The translations under genes and the position numbers were made by a program. Positions 34,384 through 42,665 of a stretch of DNA of 64,000 nucleotides are shown here, piece after piece. The stretch is from TMED8 sp038125725 (GTDB taxonomy: Bacteria; Pseudomonadota; Alphaproteobacteria; Rhodospirillales; Casp-alpha2): the NCBI GenBank assembly GCA_038125725.1, contig JAYPEK010000006.1, positions 62,001 through 126,000 on the forward strand, in the 5' to 3' direction. How positions within the stretch are numbered: position 1 is the first letter of the stretch; each line of letters opens with the position of its first letter. The notes below the pieces were generated by a model that worked only from the letters and a program-made list of their open reading frames with translations, had not been told where the DNA came from and made no database searches.

Positions 34384-35497
34384 ATGCGCGCAGAAATCGA
34401 AAATCTCGCCTCTGAAATCAAGCAGTCGATCGAACTGCTGAGGAGGCATCTTTGACTACGACCAAGCCAAACTCCGCCTCGAAGAACTGAATTCCCTCGC
34501 CGAGGATCCCGAGCTCTGGAACGATTCCGAGCGCGCCCAGGGCGTGATGCGTGAACGCACGCGCCTGGAACAGGGCCTCAAGGCTATCGACGACATGGAA
34601 CGCGAGCTCTCCGACTCGCTCGAACTGATCGAGATGGGCGAGGCCGAGGACGACGCCGACGTCGTCGCCGAGGCGGAAGCCACGCTGAATACGGTCAAGG
34701 AACAGGCCGCCAAGGCGGAACTGGAGACGCTGTTGTCCGGCGAGGCCGACGCCAACGATTGCTACGTGGAAGTGCATGCCGGCGCCGGCGGCACCGAGGC
34801 CCAGGACTGGGCCGAGATGCTTCTGCGCATGTATTCGCGCTGGTGCGAGGCGCACGACTACAAGGTCGAGTGGCTGGAAGAGAGCCCAGGTGAAGAGGCC
34901 GGCATCAAGTCGGCGACCATCAAGGTCTCTGGCCACAACGCCTATGGCTGGCTGAAGACGGAATCGGGCGTGCACCGCCTGGTGCGCATTTCGCCCTACG
35001 ATTCCAGCGCGCGCCGCCATACCTCGTTCTCGTCCGCTTGGGTCTATCCGGTGATCGACGACACCATCGAGGTGGCGATCGAGGACAAGGACCTGCGCGT
35101 CGACACCTACCGCGCGTCCGGCGCCGGCGGCCAGCACGTCAACAAGACCGACAGCGCCATCCGCATCACCCACCTGCCGACCGGCATCGTCGTGCAATGC
35201 CAGAACGACCGCTCCCAGCACAAGAACCGCGCCCAGGCGATGAGCATGTTGAAGGCGCGTCTCTATGAGGCCGAGTTGCAAAAGCGCGAAGAGGCCGCCC
35301 AGGCCGAGCACGACGCCAAGACCGACATCGGCTGGGGCCACCAGATCCGTTCCTACGTGCTGCAGCCCTACCAGATGGTCAAGGACCTGCGCACCGAGGT
35401 GGAGACGTCGAACACCGGCGCGGTGCTGGACGGCGATCTCGACGAATTCATGGCCGCCGCCCTGGCGCTTCGGGTGCATTCCGGCGACGAGGCGTGA
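34384..35497 (+). CDS. prfB: Peptide chain release factor 2, translated through a +1 frameshift
   Basis: The gene starts at ATG 34384, reads 23 codons to CTT (34450-34452), meets an in-frame TGA and continues in the +1 frame from GAC at 34454. The product is 370 residues. The GGQ motif lies in ASGAGGQHVNKTDSAIR. The stop-recognition tripeptide is SPY in RISPYDSSARRHTSF instead of the enterobacterial SPF; this variant is familiar from alphaproteobacteria. RF2 releases peptides at UGA and UAA. The downstream GNAT gene overlaps by four bases (GTGA). Confidence 0.97.
34441..34456 (+). promoter_or_regulatory. prfB programmed +1 frameshift site
   Basis: AGGAGG (34441-34446) acts as an internal Shine-Dalgarno stimulator three bases before the slippery CTT-TGA-C (34450-34456). 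This is the autoregulatory arrangement of prfB: low RF2 allows slippage at the UGA and synthesis of more RF2. Confidence 0.97.
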
Positions 35498-36000
35498 GAG
35501 TCCGCCGCTTTCTTGAAGCCGACGCCGATGCCGTTCGGGCGCTCTTCATCCGGGTCAACCGATTGCTGGCGCCCGATCACATGAAGGATGCCTTCGAGGG
35601 CTATATCGCGTCCTCCATCGCCGATCAAATGGGCCGCGTCACGGACTACTACGCCGACAAGGGCGGCAGTTTCTGGGTGGCGGAGATCGACGGCCAACTG
35701 GTCGGCATGTTCGGGCTGGAACCTTCCGCTCCGGAGGCCATGGAACTCCGGCGCATGTACGTGGACCCGGATTACCGCCGCCGGGGCATCGCCCGATTGA
35801 TGCTCGAAGCGGCGGAGGATCATTGCCGCAGCGTCGGCTGCCGGCGCCTCGATCTCTCGACTTCCGAAGTGCAGCCCGACGCACTCGCCTTCTACCGGGC
35901 GTCCGGCTACGTCCAGGTCCGCGAAGAGGTGGCTGAAGCCGCCTCCAACAAGACCATCGGCGGCGGCATCCGGCGCTATCATTTCGAGAAGATGTTGTAG
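35494..36000 (+). CDS. GNAT-family N-acetyltransferase
   Basis: The protein is 168 residues. The GTG start at 35494 overlaps the prfB stop (GTGA), implying translational coupling. The acetyl-CoA site is visible as RRMYVDPDYRRRGIARLMLEAAEDH (RxxGxA-type), followed by the LDLSTSEVQPDALAFYRASGYV strand-helix. The acceptor is unknown. A position behind prfB invites a link to translation-factor acetylation, but nothing in the sequence proves it. Confidence 0.88.
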   Translation: MRVRRFLEADADAVRALFIRVNRLLAPDHMKDAFEGYIASSIADQMGRVTDYYADKGGSFWVAEIDGQLVGMFGLEPSAPEAMELRRMYVDPDYRRRGIARLMLEAAEDHCRSVGCRRLDLSTSEVQPDALAFYRASGYVQVREEVAEAASNKTIGGGIRRYHFEKML

Positions 36001-36069
36001 CCGGGCTTTTTCGGGCCTGCCGAAGCCCAGGAGGCCGTTCTGGCCTCGCTGGTCTCGGGGAGTCACGTC

Positions 36070-36372
36070 TTAGGAGACGTGGGTCGTGCTGGTGGTGGCG
36101 CGCCAGGACCAGTGGTTCCAATGATCGGCGATGGCGGAACGGTGCAGGGTGGTGGGCCTGGGCATCTCCAGGTCGGTGGTCGGCTTGTGGCTGACGGGCT
36201 CCGAGGCCGAGGCGGGCATCCGTTCGTCGACAACGCGCGCGATGTCGGCGCGGTCGATGCCGATGTCGTAGAGCAGATAATCGCCGAGTTCGGAGAGATG
36301 ACGAATGGCTTCGCGCCGTTCGTGCCAACGCATGAGCCGGCGATAAAGGTCGTGAATGAGCGGAAGAAACAT
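36070..36372 (-). CDS. DUF1127 (YjiS-type) small protein
   Basis: The protein is 100 residues from the ATG at 36372, which has AAGGGGA ten bases upstream; the longer frame to 36438 would place the operator-like palindrome inside coding sequence. The DUF1127 helix-turn-helix-like stretch ERREAIRHLSELGDYLLYDIGIDRADIARVVDERM is clear near the N-terminus. The tail is Ser/Thr/His-rich. Such small arginine-rich proteins influence RNA metabolism and phosphate or carbon responses in alphaproteobacteria. It is divergent from the WYL regulator, and the dyads in between make it a likely target. Confidence 0.75.
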   Translation of the reverse strand: MFLPLIHDLYRRLMRWHERREAIRHLSELGDYLLYDIGIDRADIARVVDERMPASASEPVSHKPTTDLEMPRPTTLHRSAIADHWNHWSWRATTSTTHVS

Positions 36373-36428
36373 GGTTCGGGTCCCCTTGGCGGTGCTGATT
36401 TCGATGTTCCCAACATACCGAGAGCCTG

Positions 36429-36446
36429 CTGACACCATGGTGTCAG
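36429..36446. promoter_or_regulatory. Operator-like palindrome CTGACACCATGGTGTCAG
   Basis: A perfect 18-bp palindrome lies between the DUF1127 gene and the WYL regulator. It contains the arms TGACA/TGTCA, which recur at 36473-36487. It is a probable binding site of the WYL regulator. Confidence 0.7.
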
Positions 36447-36472
36447 GAGGGGTTTGCTATACCCGCCACTCA

Positions 36473-36487
36473 TGACAGATAGTGTCA
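36473..36487. promoter_or_regulatory. Second operator-like dyad TGACA-N5-TGTCA
   Basis: The same TGACA/TGTCA arms are spaced by five bases. The centre lies about 42 bases from the centre of the first palindrome, close to four helical turns. It sits 40 bases before the regulator start codon. Confidence 0.65.
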
Positions 36488-36526
36488 GGAAGTCGGAACC
36501 GAAGCGGTTGAGACAGGGGGAACGCC

Positions 36527-37213
36527 ATGCGGCGCGCCGACAGATTGTTCGAGATCATCCAGATTCTCAGGCGCCGCAAGCTGGTGCGCGCCCAGGACCT
36601 GGCGGAAAAGCTGGAGGTCTCGGAACGCACCATCTACCGCGACGTGCGCGACCTGATGGCGTCGGGGGTGCCCATCGACGGCGAGGCCGGTGTCGGCTAC
36701 ATCCTGCGCGGCGGCTACGACCTGCCGCCGGTGATGTTTAGCGAACAGGAAATCGAGGCCTTGGTGCTGGGCGCGCGCATCGTCCAGGCCTGGGCCGATC
36801 CGAAATTGGCCGCCGCCGCCGAGGACGTGCTGGCCAAGGTGGAATCCGTCATTCCCGACCGGCTGCGCCTGCACATGGCGGAAACGGCGCTGCTGGCGCC
36901 GGCCGATCACCTGGCCGAGCCGATCACCATCGATCCGGGCGAGTTGCGCGCCGCCATCCGGGCCCGCCGCAAGGTGCATTTCGGCTACCGCGACGCGGAA
37001 GGGCAGGTGACGGAACGCGCCGCTGGGCCGCTCGGCATGGCGTTCTTCGGACCGGTATGGATTTTGGCGTCCTGGTGCGAACTGCGCCAAGGCTTCCGCT
37101 CGTTCCGGCTCGACCGCATGAGCGAGCTTCGGGTGCTGGGCGAAACCTTCGATCCCGAGCCCGACCGCACCATCGACGACTTCCTCTCCAGCGGCTGGGT
37201 CAAGCGCTCGTAG
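36527..37213 (+). CDS. YafY-type HTH/WYL transcriptional regulator
   Basis: The protein is 228 residues. The N-terminal HTH_11 domain (RRADRLFEIIQILRRRKLVRAQDLAEKLEVSERTIYRDV) is followed by the WYL domain (from about residue 140: RRKVHFGYRDAEGQV, WILASWCELRQGFRSFRLDRM). WYL domains sense nucleic-acid or other ligands and often regulate DNA-damage or defence genes. Two TGACA/TGTCA dyads directly upstream imply self-regulation and control of the divergent DUF1127 gene. GGGGGAACGCC precedes the start. Confidence 0.92.
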   Translation: MRRADRLFEIIQILRRRKLVRAQDLAEKLEVSERTIYRDVRDLMASGVPIDGEAGVGYILRGGYDLPPVMFSEQEIEALVLGARIVQAWADPKLAAAAEDVLAKVESVIPDRLRLHMAETALLAPADHLAEPITIDPGELRAAIRARRKVHFGYRDAEGQVTERAAGPLGMAFFGPVWILASWCELRQGFRSFRLDRMSELRVLGETFDPEPDRTIDDFLSSGWVKRS

Positions 37214-37217
37214 GCGC

Positions 37218-37934
37218 TCAGTTGCCCAGCAGCGGGCTTCGCAGGTCTTTCTTGATGATCACCAGCCGGAAGACAAAGACCGCCACCAGCACCACCCCAA
37301 TGGAGCCGATGATATAGGTGAAGCTGTGGCCGACGACGTTGGCCAGCGCCAACAGCCCGACCAGTGCCAGGCCGCCGATGGCAGCGACCTCCTCGTAAAG
37401 CTCGCCCTTCAACACGTCCGATTCCCGCGCCAGCACGATATCGCTGAGGATGCCGCCGCCAGCGCAGGTCATGGCCGCCAGGATCGGCGCCCAGAACCAG
37501 TCCAATTGCGCCACCAGCGCCACTTTAACGCCGATCACCGTGAACGCCGCCAAACCGACCGTGTCGAACAGGTCCAGGAGCTTCTGCAGCAGTTCCTTCT
37601 TGCGCCCGGACGCCAGCACGGTCTTCGACAGCAGCGTGCCGACGATGACCACGCCAAAGACGATGTAAAGGTAGGTCGGGTCGTTGAAGATGAAGGGCGG
37701 GTGGCGGTCGCCGCCAACGATCACGTCGCGCAGCGTGCCGCCGCCGACGGCCGGAAGTGCCGTCAGCATGAAGGCGCCGAAATAGTCGTAGCGGTGCTGA
37801 TGCGCCTTCAGAAAGCCGGCGATGGCGAAGGCCAGGGTGCCGAGCAGGTCCAGGTAGTAGAACCAGCGCATGTTGACGACTTCTGAGAGGCTGTCGAGGA
37901 CGACCGGAGTGAGAAAGAAGGTGGGTTCAGCCAT
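37218..37934 (-). CDS. TRIC/YadS-family (UPF0126) cation channel-like membrane protein
   Basis: The protein is 238 residues with seven hydrophobic helices. The family signature is the pair of glycine-rich motifs VGGGTLRDVIVGG and AGGGILSDIVLARE at equivalent places in two three-helix repeats. Bacterial TRIC proteins form trimeric potassium- or sodium-permeable channels; some relatives are proposed amino-acid (glycine) transporters. The stop converges on the WYL regulator 5 bases away. The start is 24 bases after the exonuclease gene, so it probably shares a transcript with it. Confidence 0.9.
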   Translation of the reverse strand: MAEPTFFLTPVVLDSLSEVVNMRWFYYLDLLGTLAFAIAGFLKAHQHRYDYFGAFMLTALPAVGGGTLRDVIVGGDRHPPFIFNDPTYLYIVFGVVIVGTLLSKTVLASGRKKELLQKLLDLFDTVGLAAFTVIGVKVALVAQLDWFWAPILAAMTCAGGGILSDIVLARESDVLKGELYEEVAAIGGLALVGLLALANVVGHSFTYIIGSIGVVLVAVFVFRLVIIKKDLRSPLLGN

Positions 37935-37958
37935 GGTTCGCTGGTTTCCCTTGGCCGC

Positions 37959-38468
37959 CTATCCGGCGTTTCCCTGGCGGGTTTCGGCCCAGGTCTTCTG
38001 GATCACCAGGGCGTCGAGGCTGGCGCGATGGCGTTTCTTTTCCATCTGCTCGAGGATGCCGTCCTTGGTGGCGTGCCAGATTTCCATCTGCTCCTCCGAA
38101 AGGATCATCTCCAGCGAACTGGTGGTGAATTGGGGCGCGATGCCGACGGCGTCGAACATTTTGCTGATCCAGGGTTTGTCGACGACCCATCCGTCCGTGT
38201 AGACGGTCTTGTTCTGAAGCAACGCGTTGAGCTCGTTCGCCACCTCGTCCATCGGCTTGCCGTATTCCTCCAGGATGTCCCGGGAAACGCGGTGCACCTT
38301 TTCGGCGCTTTCGTCCCAATGGGTCCATTCGGGAGCCGGATGCACCAAGGTGCAGTACTTGTCGCCTTCCTCCAGCGCCAGCCCGATCTCGATGGGATAG
38401 CTGTCGGGGCCGAAGCCGGAAGCTTCGATGTCGATGATGATGGGAAGGGGGCGTTCGGCGTTGGTCAT
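37959..38468 (-). CDS. DEDD-type 3'-5' exonuclease-like protein
   Basis: The protein is 169 residues from the ATG at 38468 (an ATG at 38480 is the alternative; no good ribosome site for either). ExoI motif IIIDIEASGFGPDSYPIEIG supplies the first Asp-Glu pair, TVYTDGWVVDKPWISKMFD fits ExoII, and HRASLDALV gives the ExoIII HxxxxxD. This places it with DnaQ-like exonucleases of the small oligoribonuclease/ExoX size. The substrate is not known. Confidence 0.8.
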   Translation of the reverse strand: MTNAERPLPIIIDIEASGFGPDSYPIEIGLALEEGDKYCTLVHPAPEWTHWDESAEKVHRVSRDILEEYGKPMDEVANELNALLQNKTVYTDGWVVDKPWISKMFDAVGIAPQFTTSSLEMILSEEQMEIWHATKDGILEQMEKKRHRASLDALVIQKTWAETRQGNAG

Positions 38469-38611
38469 GGCGGGGCGCATCCGTCGGTTTTGCGGGCCTG
38501 TCTTGGCGCTCGGGCCTGCCTACATAACACAGATGCATTGCCAGGGGAAAAGCCTATGGGTATTTTCCGGCCCCATTCCTGCCCCATACCCGATTGACGA
38601 CGGATTGCACC

Positions 38612-39181
38612 ATGCCCAGTGAGCCCGAAAAGACCACAACCGAGGACGGCACCATCGAATGGCGCCTGAAAGACGAATTGCACAGGGACGACGGCCCCGC
38701 GGTCGAGCGCCCGGACGGCGTCCGGGTCTGGTTCCAGGCCGGCAAGCAGCACCGCCGCGACGGTCCCGCCGTGGAATATCCGGACGGCACCAAGGAATGG
38801 TGGGTGAGGGGGGAGTTGCACCGTGAAGACGGCCCCGCCGTGATCGAGGCCGACGGCACCCAGGAATGGCACCAGCACGGCGAGCACCACCGCGAAGACG
38901 GCCCCGCCGTGATCCGTTGGGACGGCGTGCAGCAGTGGTGGGTGAACGGCGTGCGCCATCGCGCCGATGGCCCGGCGGTGATCGAGGAGGGGGAAATGCG
39001 GCAGTGGTGGACGAACGGCCACCTGCACCGAGAGGACGGCCCGGCCATCGAATACGAGGACGGGTCCGCCGACTGGTACCTGCTCGACATCCCGGTGGAC
39101 GAGGAAACCGTGATGGATGCGGAAAAGCGCCGCGCCTTCATCGAGGCGCACATCAACCCGGAACCGCCGACTGAAGGTTAG
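38612..39181 (+). CDS. Tandem-repeat protein with 23-residue HREDGPAV units
   Basis: The protein is 189 residues from the ATG at 38612. Residues about 12-160 are six to seven tandem units of 23 residues with the pattern DGxxxWxxxGxxHREDGPAVxxx. Each predicts a beta-hairpin, similar to MORN/YwqK-like repeats. No signal peptide or enzyme motif is visible. YwqK-like proteins occur as antitoxins or immunity proteins and MORN proteins bind lipids, but neither role can be shown here. The DNA repeats as 69-bp units with drift at third positions, so the array is old. The last 20 residues are non-repetitive. Confidence 0.8.
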   Translation: MPSEPEKTTTEDGTIEWRLKDELHRDDGPAVERPDGVRVWFQAGKQHRRDGPAVEYPDGTKEWWVRGELHREDGPAVIEADGTQEWHQHGEHHREDGPAVIRWDGVQQWWVNGVRHRADGPAVIEEGEMRQWWTNGHLHREDGPAIEYEDGSADWYLLDIPVDEETVMDAEKRRAFIEAHINPEPPTEG

Positions 39182-39942
39182 TGGATCAAAAGCCCGCCGT
39201 TGGCGTCGATCACAGTGCCGGTGACAAAGCTGGACAGGGGCGACGCCAGGAACAGGCAAACGCCGGCGATCTCGTCCGAGGTGCCGAGCCGGCCCAAGGG
39301 CACGCCGGTGGCGATCCGGTTCTTGATCTCGCGCGTCATGGCGCCCTTGGTGAAATCGTTGTCGATGGGACCGGGCGCGATGGCGTTGACGCGGATGGCG
39401 TCGGGCGCCAGCTCGCGGGCCAGCGCCTTGGCGAGGCCCATGATCCCTGCCTTCGACGCGGCATAGTGCGAGCGGCCGAAGACGCCGCCGCCGTTCTCGC
39501 CGGCGATCGATGACATCAGCACCATGGCGCCGCCGCTGGCCTGCTTCATGATCGGCGCCGTGGCGCGCGCCATGTTGAAGCTGCCCTTCAGGTTGACCGC
39601 CATGATCTCGTCGTATTCGGCGTCGGAGACCTCCATCAGCGGCGTGCCGAAAACGAGACCGGCGTTGTTGACCAGGATATCAATGCCGCCGAGGGCGTCG
39701 GCGGCTTTCGCCACCGCTTGCTCGCAGTTGGCACGCTCGCGCACGTCGCAGGAAAGGGCGGCGTGGCCGTCGCCCAGTTCCGCCGCCCGTGCTTCGGCTT
39801 CGGCGATATCGTGGTCGAGCAGTACCACCCGCGCGCCGTGATGTGCGAACAGCCGGGCCGCGGCGAAACCGATACCCGACGCGGTCGCCGAGCCCGTCAC
39901 GATGGCGCGCTTTCCCGCCAAAAGCGGACCCGGTCCCATCAT
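39178..39942 (-). CDS. Short-chain dehydrogenase/reductase
   Basis: The protein is 254 residues. The Rossmann motif is TGSATASGIGFAAARLF, two residues longer between TG and GIG than the usual TGxxxGIG. The NNAG segment (ILVNNAGLVFG), the catalytic Ser in VLMSSIAGENGG and YxxxK in HYAASKAGIMGLAKAL are all present. It resembles FabG-type reductases; the substrate is unknown. The start overlaps the fliL stop as ATGA, so it is coupled to fliL, although no functional link is evident. The stop overlaps the repeat-protein gene end by four bases. Confidence 0.88.
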   Translation of the reverse strand: MMGPGPLLAGKRAIVTGSATASGIGFAAARLFAHHGARVVLLDHDIAEAEARAAELGDGHAALSCDVRERANCEQAVAKAADALGGIDILVNNAGLVFGTPLMEVSDAEYDEIMAVNLKGSFNMARATAPIMKQASGGAMVLMSSIAGENGGGVFGRSHYAASKAGIMGLAKALARELAPDAIRVNAIAPGPIDNDFTKGAMTREIKNRIATGVPLGRLGTSDEIAGVCLFLASPLSSFVTGTVIDANGGLLIH

Positions 39943-40466
39943 TGCAGGAGGAAGTCCTTGAACAGGATGCCATGCACCCGAGCCGGCGCGATCACTTGGT
40001 TGATGATGTTGACCAGGTCGAAGCGCAGCTTGTCGGAGCCCGCCTTGCCGACAAGGTCCTGGCGCTCTTGTTCGCGCAGGTGCGAGCGCACGCGGTCGAC
40101 GATGGCCGTCTCGTTGTCGACCAGAAGGTCGACGTCGTTCTTGTTCACCTGCACCACCACCTCGACGCGCAGGAACGGCGAGCGGCAGCGGCCGGTCTTG
40201 AGGTCGGCCTTGATCACCGGCAGCGGATGGCGGACCGGCACGCCGAGGTCGATTTCCAGCTTGGTCTTTTCGCGCTCGATGCCGAACAGCGGGTCCAGCA
40301 GGCCCAACATGAAGGCGCCGCCGCCGCCGAGGATCAGCAGCGCCAACAGCCCGCCACCGCCGATCATCATCAGCTTCTTCTTGGAGGCCTTTTTCGGCTT
40401 TTCCTTGCCATCGCCTTCGTCGTCGATGCCGTCAATGTCTTCCAGACCATCGTTTTCGTCGGCCAT
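39939..40466 (-). CDS. fliL: FliL-type flagellar basal-body protein
   Basis: The protein is 175 residues. An acidic N-terminus followed by a lysine stretch (KEKPKKASKKKLMM) precedes one membrane helix (IGGGGLLALLILGGGGAFML). A periplasmic FliL domain ends VNIINQVIAPARVHGILFKDFLLQ, the conserved C-terminus of the family. FliL links stator units to the flagellar motor. No other flagellar gene lies within this window, so this copy is separate from the usual fliLMNOPQR operon or the operon has been dispersed. Confidence 0.88.
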   Translation of the reverse strand: MADENDGLEDIDGIDDEGDGKEKPKKASKKKLMMIGGGGLLALLILGGGGAFMLGLLDPLFGIEREKTKLEIDLGVPVRHPLPVIKADLKTGRCRSPFLRVEVVVQVNKNDVDLLVDNETAIVDRVRSHLREQERQDLVGKAGSDKLRFDLVNIINQVIAPARVHGILFKDFLLQ

Positions 40467-40534
40467 GCTGGTCTTCCGAAGCTAGCGCAGTGAGGGTGGT
40501 GAGCGGCTAGAATAAGGCAAAAAGCGCCGCCCGT

Positions 40535-40570
40535 GGCAAGTTCTAGGGCAAGTTCTAGGGCAAGTTCTAG
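40535..40570. repeat. Three perfect 12-bp direct repeats spanning a stop codon
   Basis: GGCAAGTTCTAG is present three times in a row (40535-40546, 40547-40558, 40559-40570). The last copy contains the stop codon of the DUF455 gene read on the minus strand. Because the unit is a multiple of three, the gene has three in-frame TAG stops, 12 bases apart. Confidence 0.9.
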
Positions 40571-41373
40571 GAGGCTCGGGTCAGAGGTTCGTAGAAAGCG
40601 CGCTCCATGCCGGCCTCGGCGCGGGCGGCGTGGTTAAAGGGCGGCTTGATCTGGCCCATGAAGCGTTCGCGCACCAGGGCGTGGAAGGCCGCGGGCGCAT
40701 CGATGCCGCGCCGCGTCGCCAGGAACCGGAACCAGCGCACGCCGGCGGCGACGTGCGGCATTTCCTCGGCGCCGATGGTGGCCAGGATTTCCGCACTTCC
40801 GCGGTCGCCGTTTTCGGTCAATTTCGCCACCGCCGCCGGCGTCGTATCGAGGCCACGCGCCTCCAGTACCATCGGCACCAGCGCCAGCCTGGCCATCAGG
40901 TCGTCGGCGGTATCGGTGGCCGCCTGCCAAAGCCCGTCGTGCGCCGGCAGGTCGCCGTAGCCGCCGCCGAGCTCTCGCATGCGCTCGTCCAGCATCCGGA
41001 AATGCCGGGCTTCATCGTCCGCCACGCCGACCCAATCGTCGTAGAAGGCCCTTGGCAGACCCTCATGTGTGAAGCGCGCGACGATATCCCAGGCAAGATC
41101 GATGGCATTGCATTCGATATGCGCGATGGCGTGCAGGAAGGCGAGGCGCCCGGCGGCACCACCTTTCCGGCGCCTGGGCATATCCTTGGGCAGGCGTAAC
41201 TCGGGTCGTGCCGGACGGGCGGGACGGGCGGGCAGGTTAGCTACGCCGATATCGGTGATCGCGCCCGCGCGCCAGGCTTCGGCGAATTCGTGGGTGAGTG
41301 CGACCTTGTCCCTCGGTTCCGGCGTGCCGAGAATCCGAAGGGCGGCCTCCGAAAGCGTCGCGGGCGGGCTCAC
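40567..41373 (-). CDS. DUF455 ferritin-like protein
   Basis: The protein is 268 residues from a GTG at 41373 overlapping the bcp stop (GTGA). The longer frame upstream is the reverse side of bcp. A four-helix ferritin-like fold with metal ligands is visible: AIAHIECNAIDLAWD, DDEARHFRML, EARGLD and the EEMPHVAAGVRWF block typical of DUF455/MiaE-like proteins. It is probably a di-iron or di-manganese enzyme of unknown substrate. Pairing with bcp is frequent in Rhodospirillales and suggests an oxidative-stress or metal link, not proven. Confidence 0.85.
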   Translation of the reverse strand: MSPPATLSEAALRILGTPEPRDKVALTHEFAEAWRAGAITDIGVANLPARPARPARPELRLPKDMPRRRKGGAAGRLAFLHAIAHIECNAIDLAWDIVARFTHEGLPRAFYDDWVGVADDEARHFRMLDERMRELGGGYGDLPAHDGLWQAATDTADDLMARLALVPMVLEARGLDTTPAAVAKLTENGDRGSAEILATIGAEEMPHVAAGVRWFRFLATRRGIDAPAAFHALVRERFMGQIKPPFNHAARAEAGMERAFYEPLTRAS

Positions 41374-41834
41374 AGCGCCTGGACGGCCTCCAGGACTTCC
41401 TGGGCGTGTCCTTTTACCTTCACCTTGGGCCAGACCTTGGCGATCTTGCCCTTGCCGTCGATGACGAAGGTGGCGCGCACGATTCCCATGAACTCGCGGC
41501 CCATGAACTTCTTCAATTGCCAAACGCCATAGGCCTCGCAGAGCGTGCCTTCTTCGTCCGAGACCAGTTGGAAGTTGAGGTCGTGTTTGGCCTTGAAGTT
41601 GTCGTGGCGCTTGACGCTATCCTTGGACGCGCCGACGACGACGGCGCCGGCCTTTTCGAACTGTTTGGCGAGGTCGCGGAAGTCCTGGGCCTCGGTTGTG
41701 CAGCCGGGTGTCATGTCCTTGGGATAGAAATACAGCACCACGGTCTTGCCCTTGAGGTCCTTCAGCGACAGCGTGCCGCCGCCGTCCGTTGGCAGGGAGA
41801 AATCCGGGGCCTTGTCGCCGACATCCAAAGTCAT
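41370..41834 (-). CDS. bcp: Thioredoxin-dependent peroxiredoxin, BCP type
   Basis: The protein is 154 residues. The peroxidatic cysteine is in YPKDMTPGCTTEAQDFRDL. The second cysteine usually found five residues later (CTxEx2xFxxC) is replaced, so it is a 1-Cys-like member or uses C97 (in GTLCEAYGV) for resolution. KTVVLYFYP and RATFVIDGKGKIAKVW are standard. It reduces peroxides with thioredoxin. The downstream DUF455 gene starts inside its stop. Confidence 0.93.
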   Translation of the reverse strand: MTLDVGDKAPDFSLPTDGGGTLSLKDLKGKTVVLYFYPKDMTPGCTTEAQDFRDLAKQFEKAGAVVVGASKDSVKRHDNFKAKHDLNFQLVSDEEGTLCEAYGVWQLKKFMGREFMGIVRATFVIDGKGKIAKVWPKVKVKGHAQEVLEAVQAL

Positions 41835-41944
41835 GAGAAGCTCCTTGTCTTAAAACCGATGCGATAGCGGCCTTAAAATCGTGCCTGTCGGCGGCCGAAT
41901 CAAGGCGTTATGATCCGGCCCGGTTGAAACGGGAGAGCTTAAGC

Positions 41945-42661
41945 GTGGCGAGTTTCGTATTGGTGCATGGTGCCTATCACGGCGCCTGGTGTTGGGGTCG
42001 CCTGCGCCGGCGGCTGGAATTGGCCGGTCACCGGGTTTTCGCCGACGACCTGCCGGGCCATGGCGCGGCCTTCGATCCCACGCAGATGACGCTCGCCAAT
42101 TACGCCAACGCCACGGCGGCCCTGGTCACCGGCTTGGGCGGCGGCGTGTACCTGGTCGGGCATTCGATGGCCGGTGCGGTCATCGCCGAGGTGGCGGAAC
42201 GCATCCCGGATGCGCTTCACCGTATCATCTTTCTCACCGCCTACCTGCCGGCAAATGGTCAGTCGATCTCGGACCTGGCGCGCATGGACGAGCAGGTGCG
42301 CATCAAGCTGGAACGTCTCGATATCGACGGCGTGCCCTGCGTCGACATCGACGAAGAGGCCCTGGCCAAACACTTTTACCCCGATGCCAATCCCGACCAA
42401 TTGGCCTGGGTGCGGGACAAGGTGCATCCGCAGGCGGTCGAGCCATTTGCGAAGCCGGTGCGGCTGACGGCGGAAAAATTCGGGCGCGTGCCGCGCGCTT
42501 ATGTGCATTGCGAGAAGGACCGCGCCATCGGCCTGTTCTTGCAGCGCCGCATGGAGGCGGCGACGCCCTGCGATCCGGTCTTGCGCCTGGCCGGCGATCA
42601 CTCGCCCTTCGTCACCGCCGTCGATGCGTTGGCGTCGGTGCTGCACGAATTGGCGGTTTGA
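41945..42661 (+). CDS. Alpha/beta hydrolase of the hydroxynitrile lyase/methylesterase-like group
   Basis: The protein is 238 residues from the GTG at 41945, with GGGAGAG upstream. The oxyanion segment FVLVHGAYHGAWCWGRL, the nucleophile elbow VGHSMAG and the late catalytic His in GDHSPF, with the Asp in CEKDRAIG, form the triad. This layout matches plant salicylate-binding esterases and their bacterial relatives. The substrate is unknown. It converges on the EF-hand gene, 4 bases apart. Confidence 0.85.
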   Translation: MASFVLVHGAYHGAWCWGRLRRRLELAGHRVFADDLPGHGAAFDPTQMTLANYANATAALVTGLGGGVYLVGHSMAGAVIAEVAERIPDALHRIIFLTAYLPANGQSISDLARMDEQVRIKLERLDIDGVPCVDIDEEALAKHFYPDANPDQLAWVRDKVHPQAVEPFAKPVRLTAEKFGRVPRAYVHCEKDRAIGLFLQRRMEAATPCDPVLRLAGDHSPFVTAVDALASVLHELAV

Positions 42662-42665
42662 GGCG

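Noticed and set aside
38612..39181. Repeat protein as part of a toxin-antitoxin pair
   Set aside because: No toxin-like partner gene lies beside it; neighbours are an exonuclease-like gene and an SDR.
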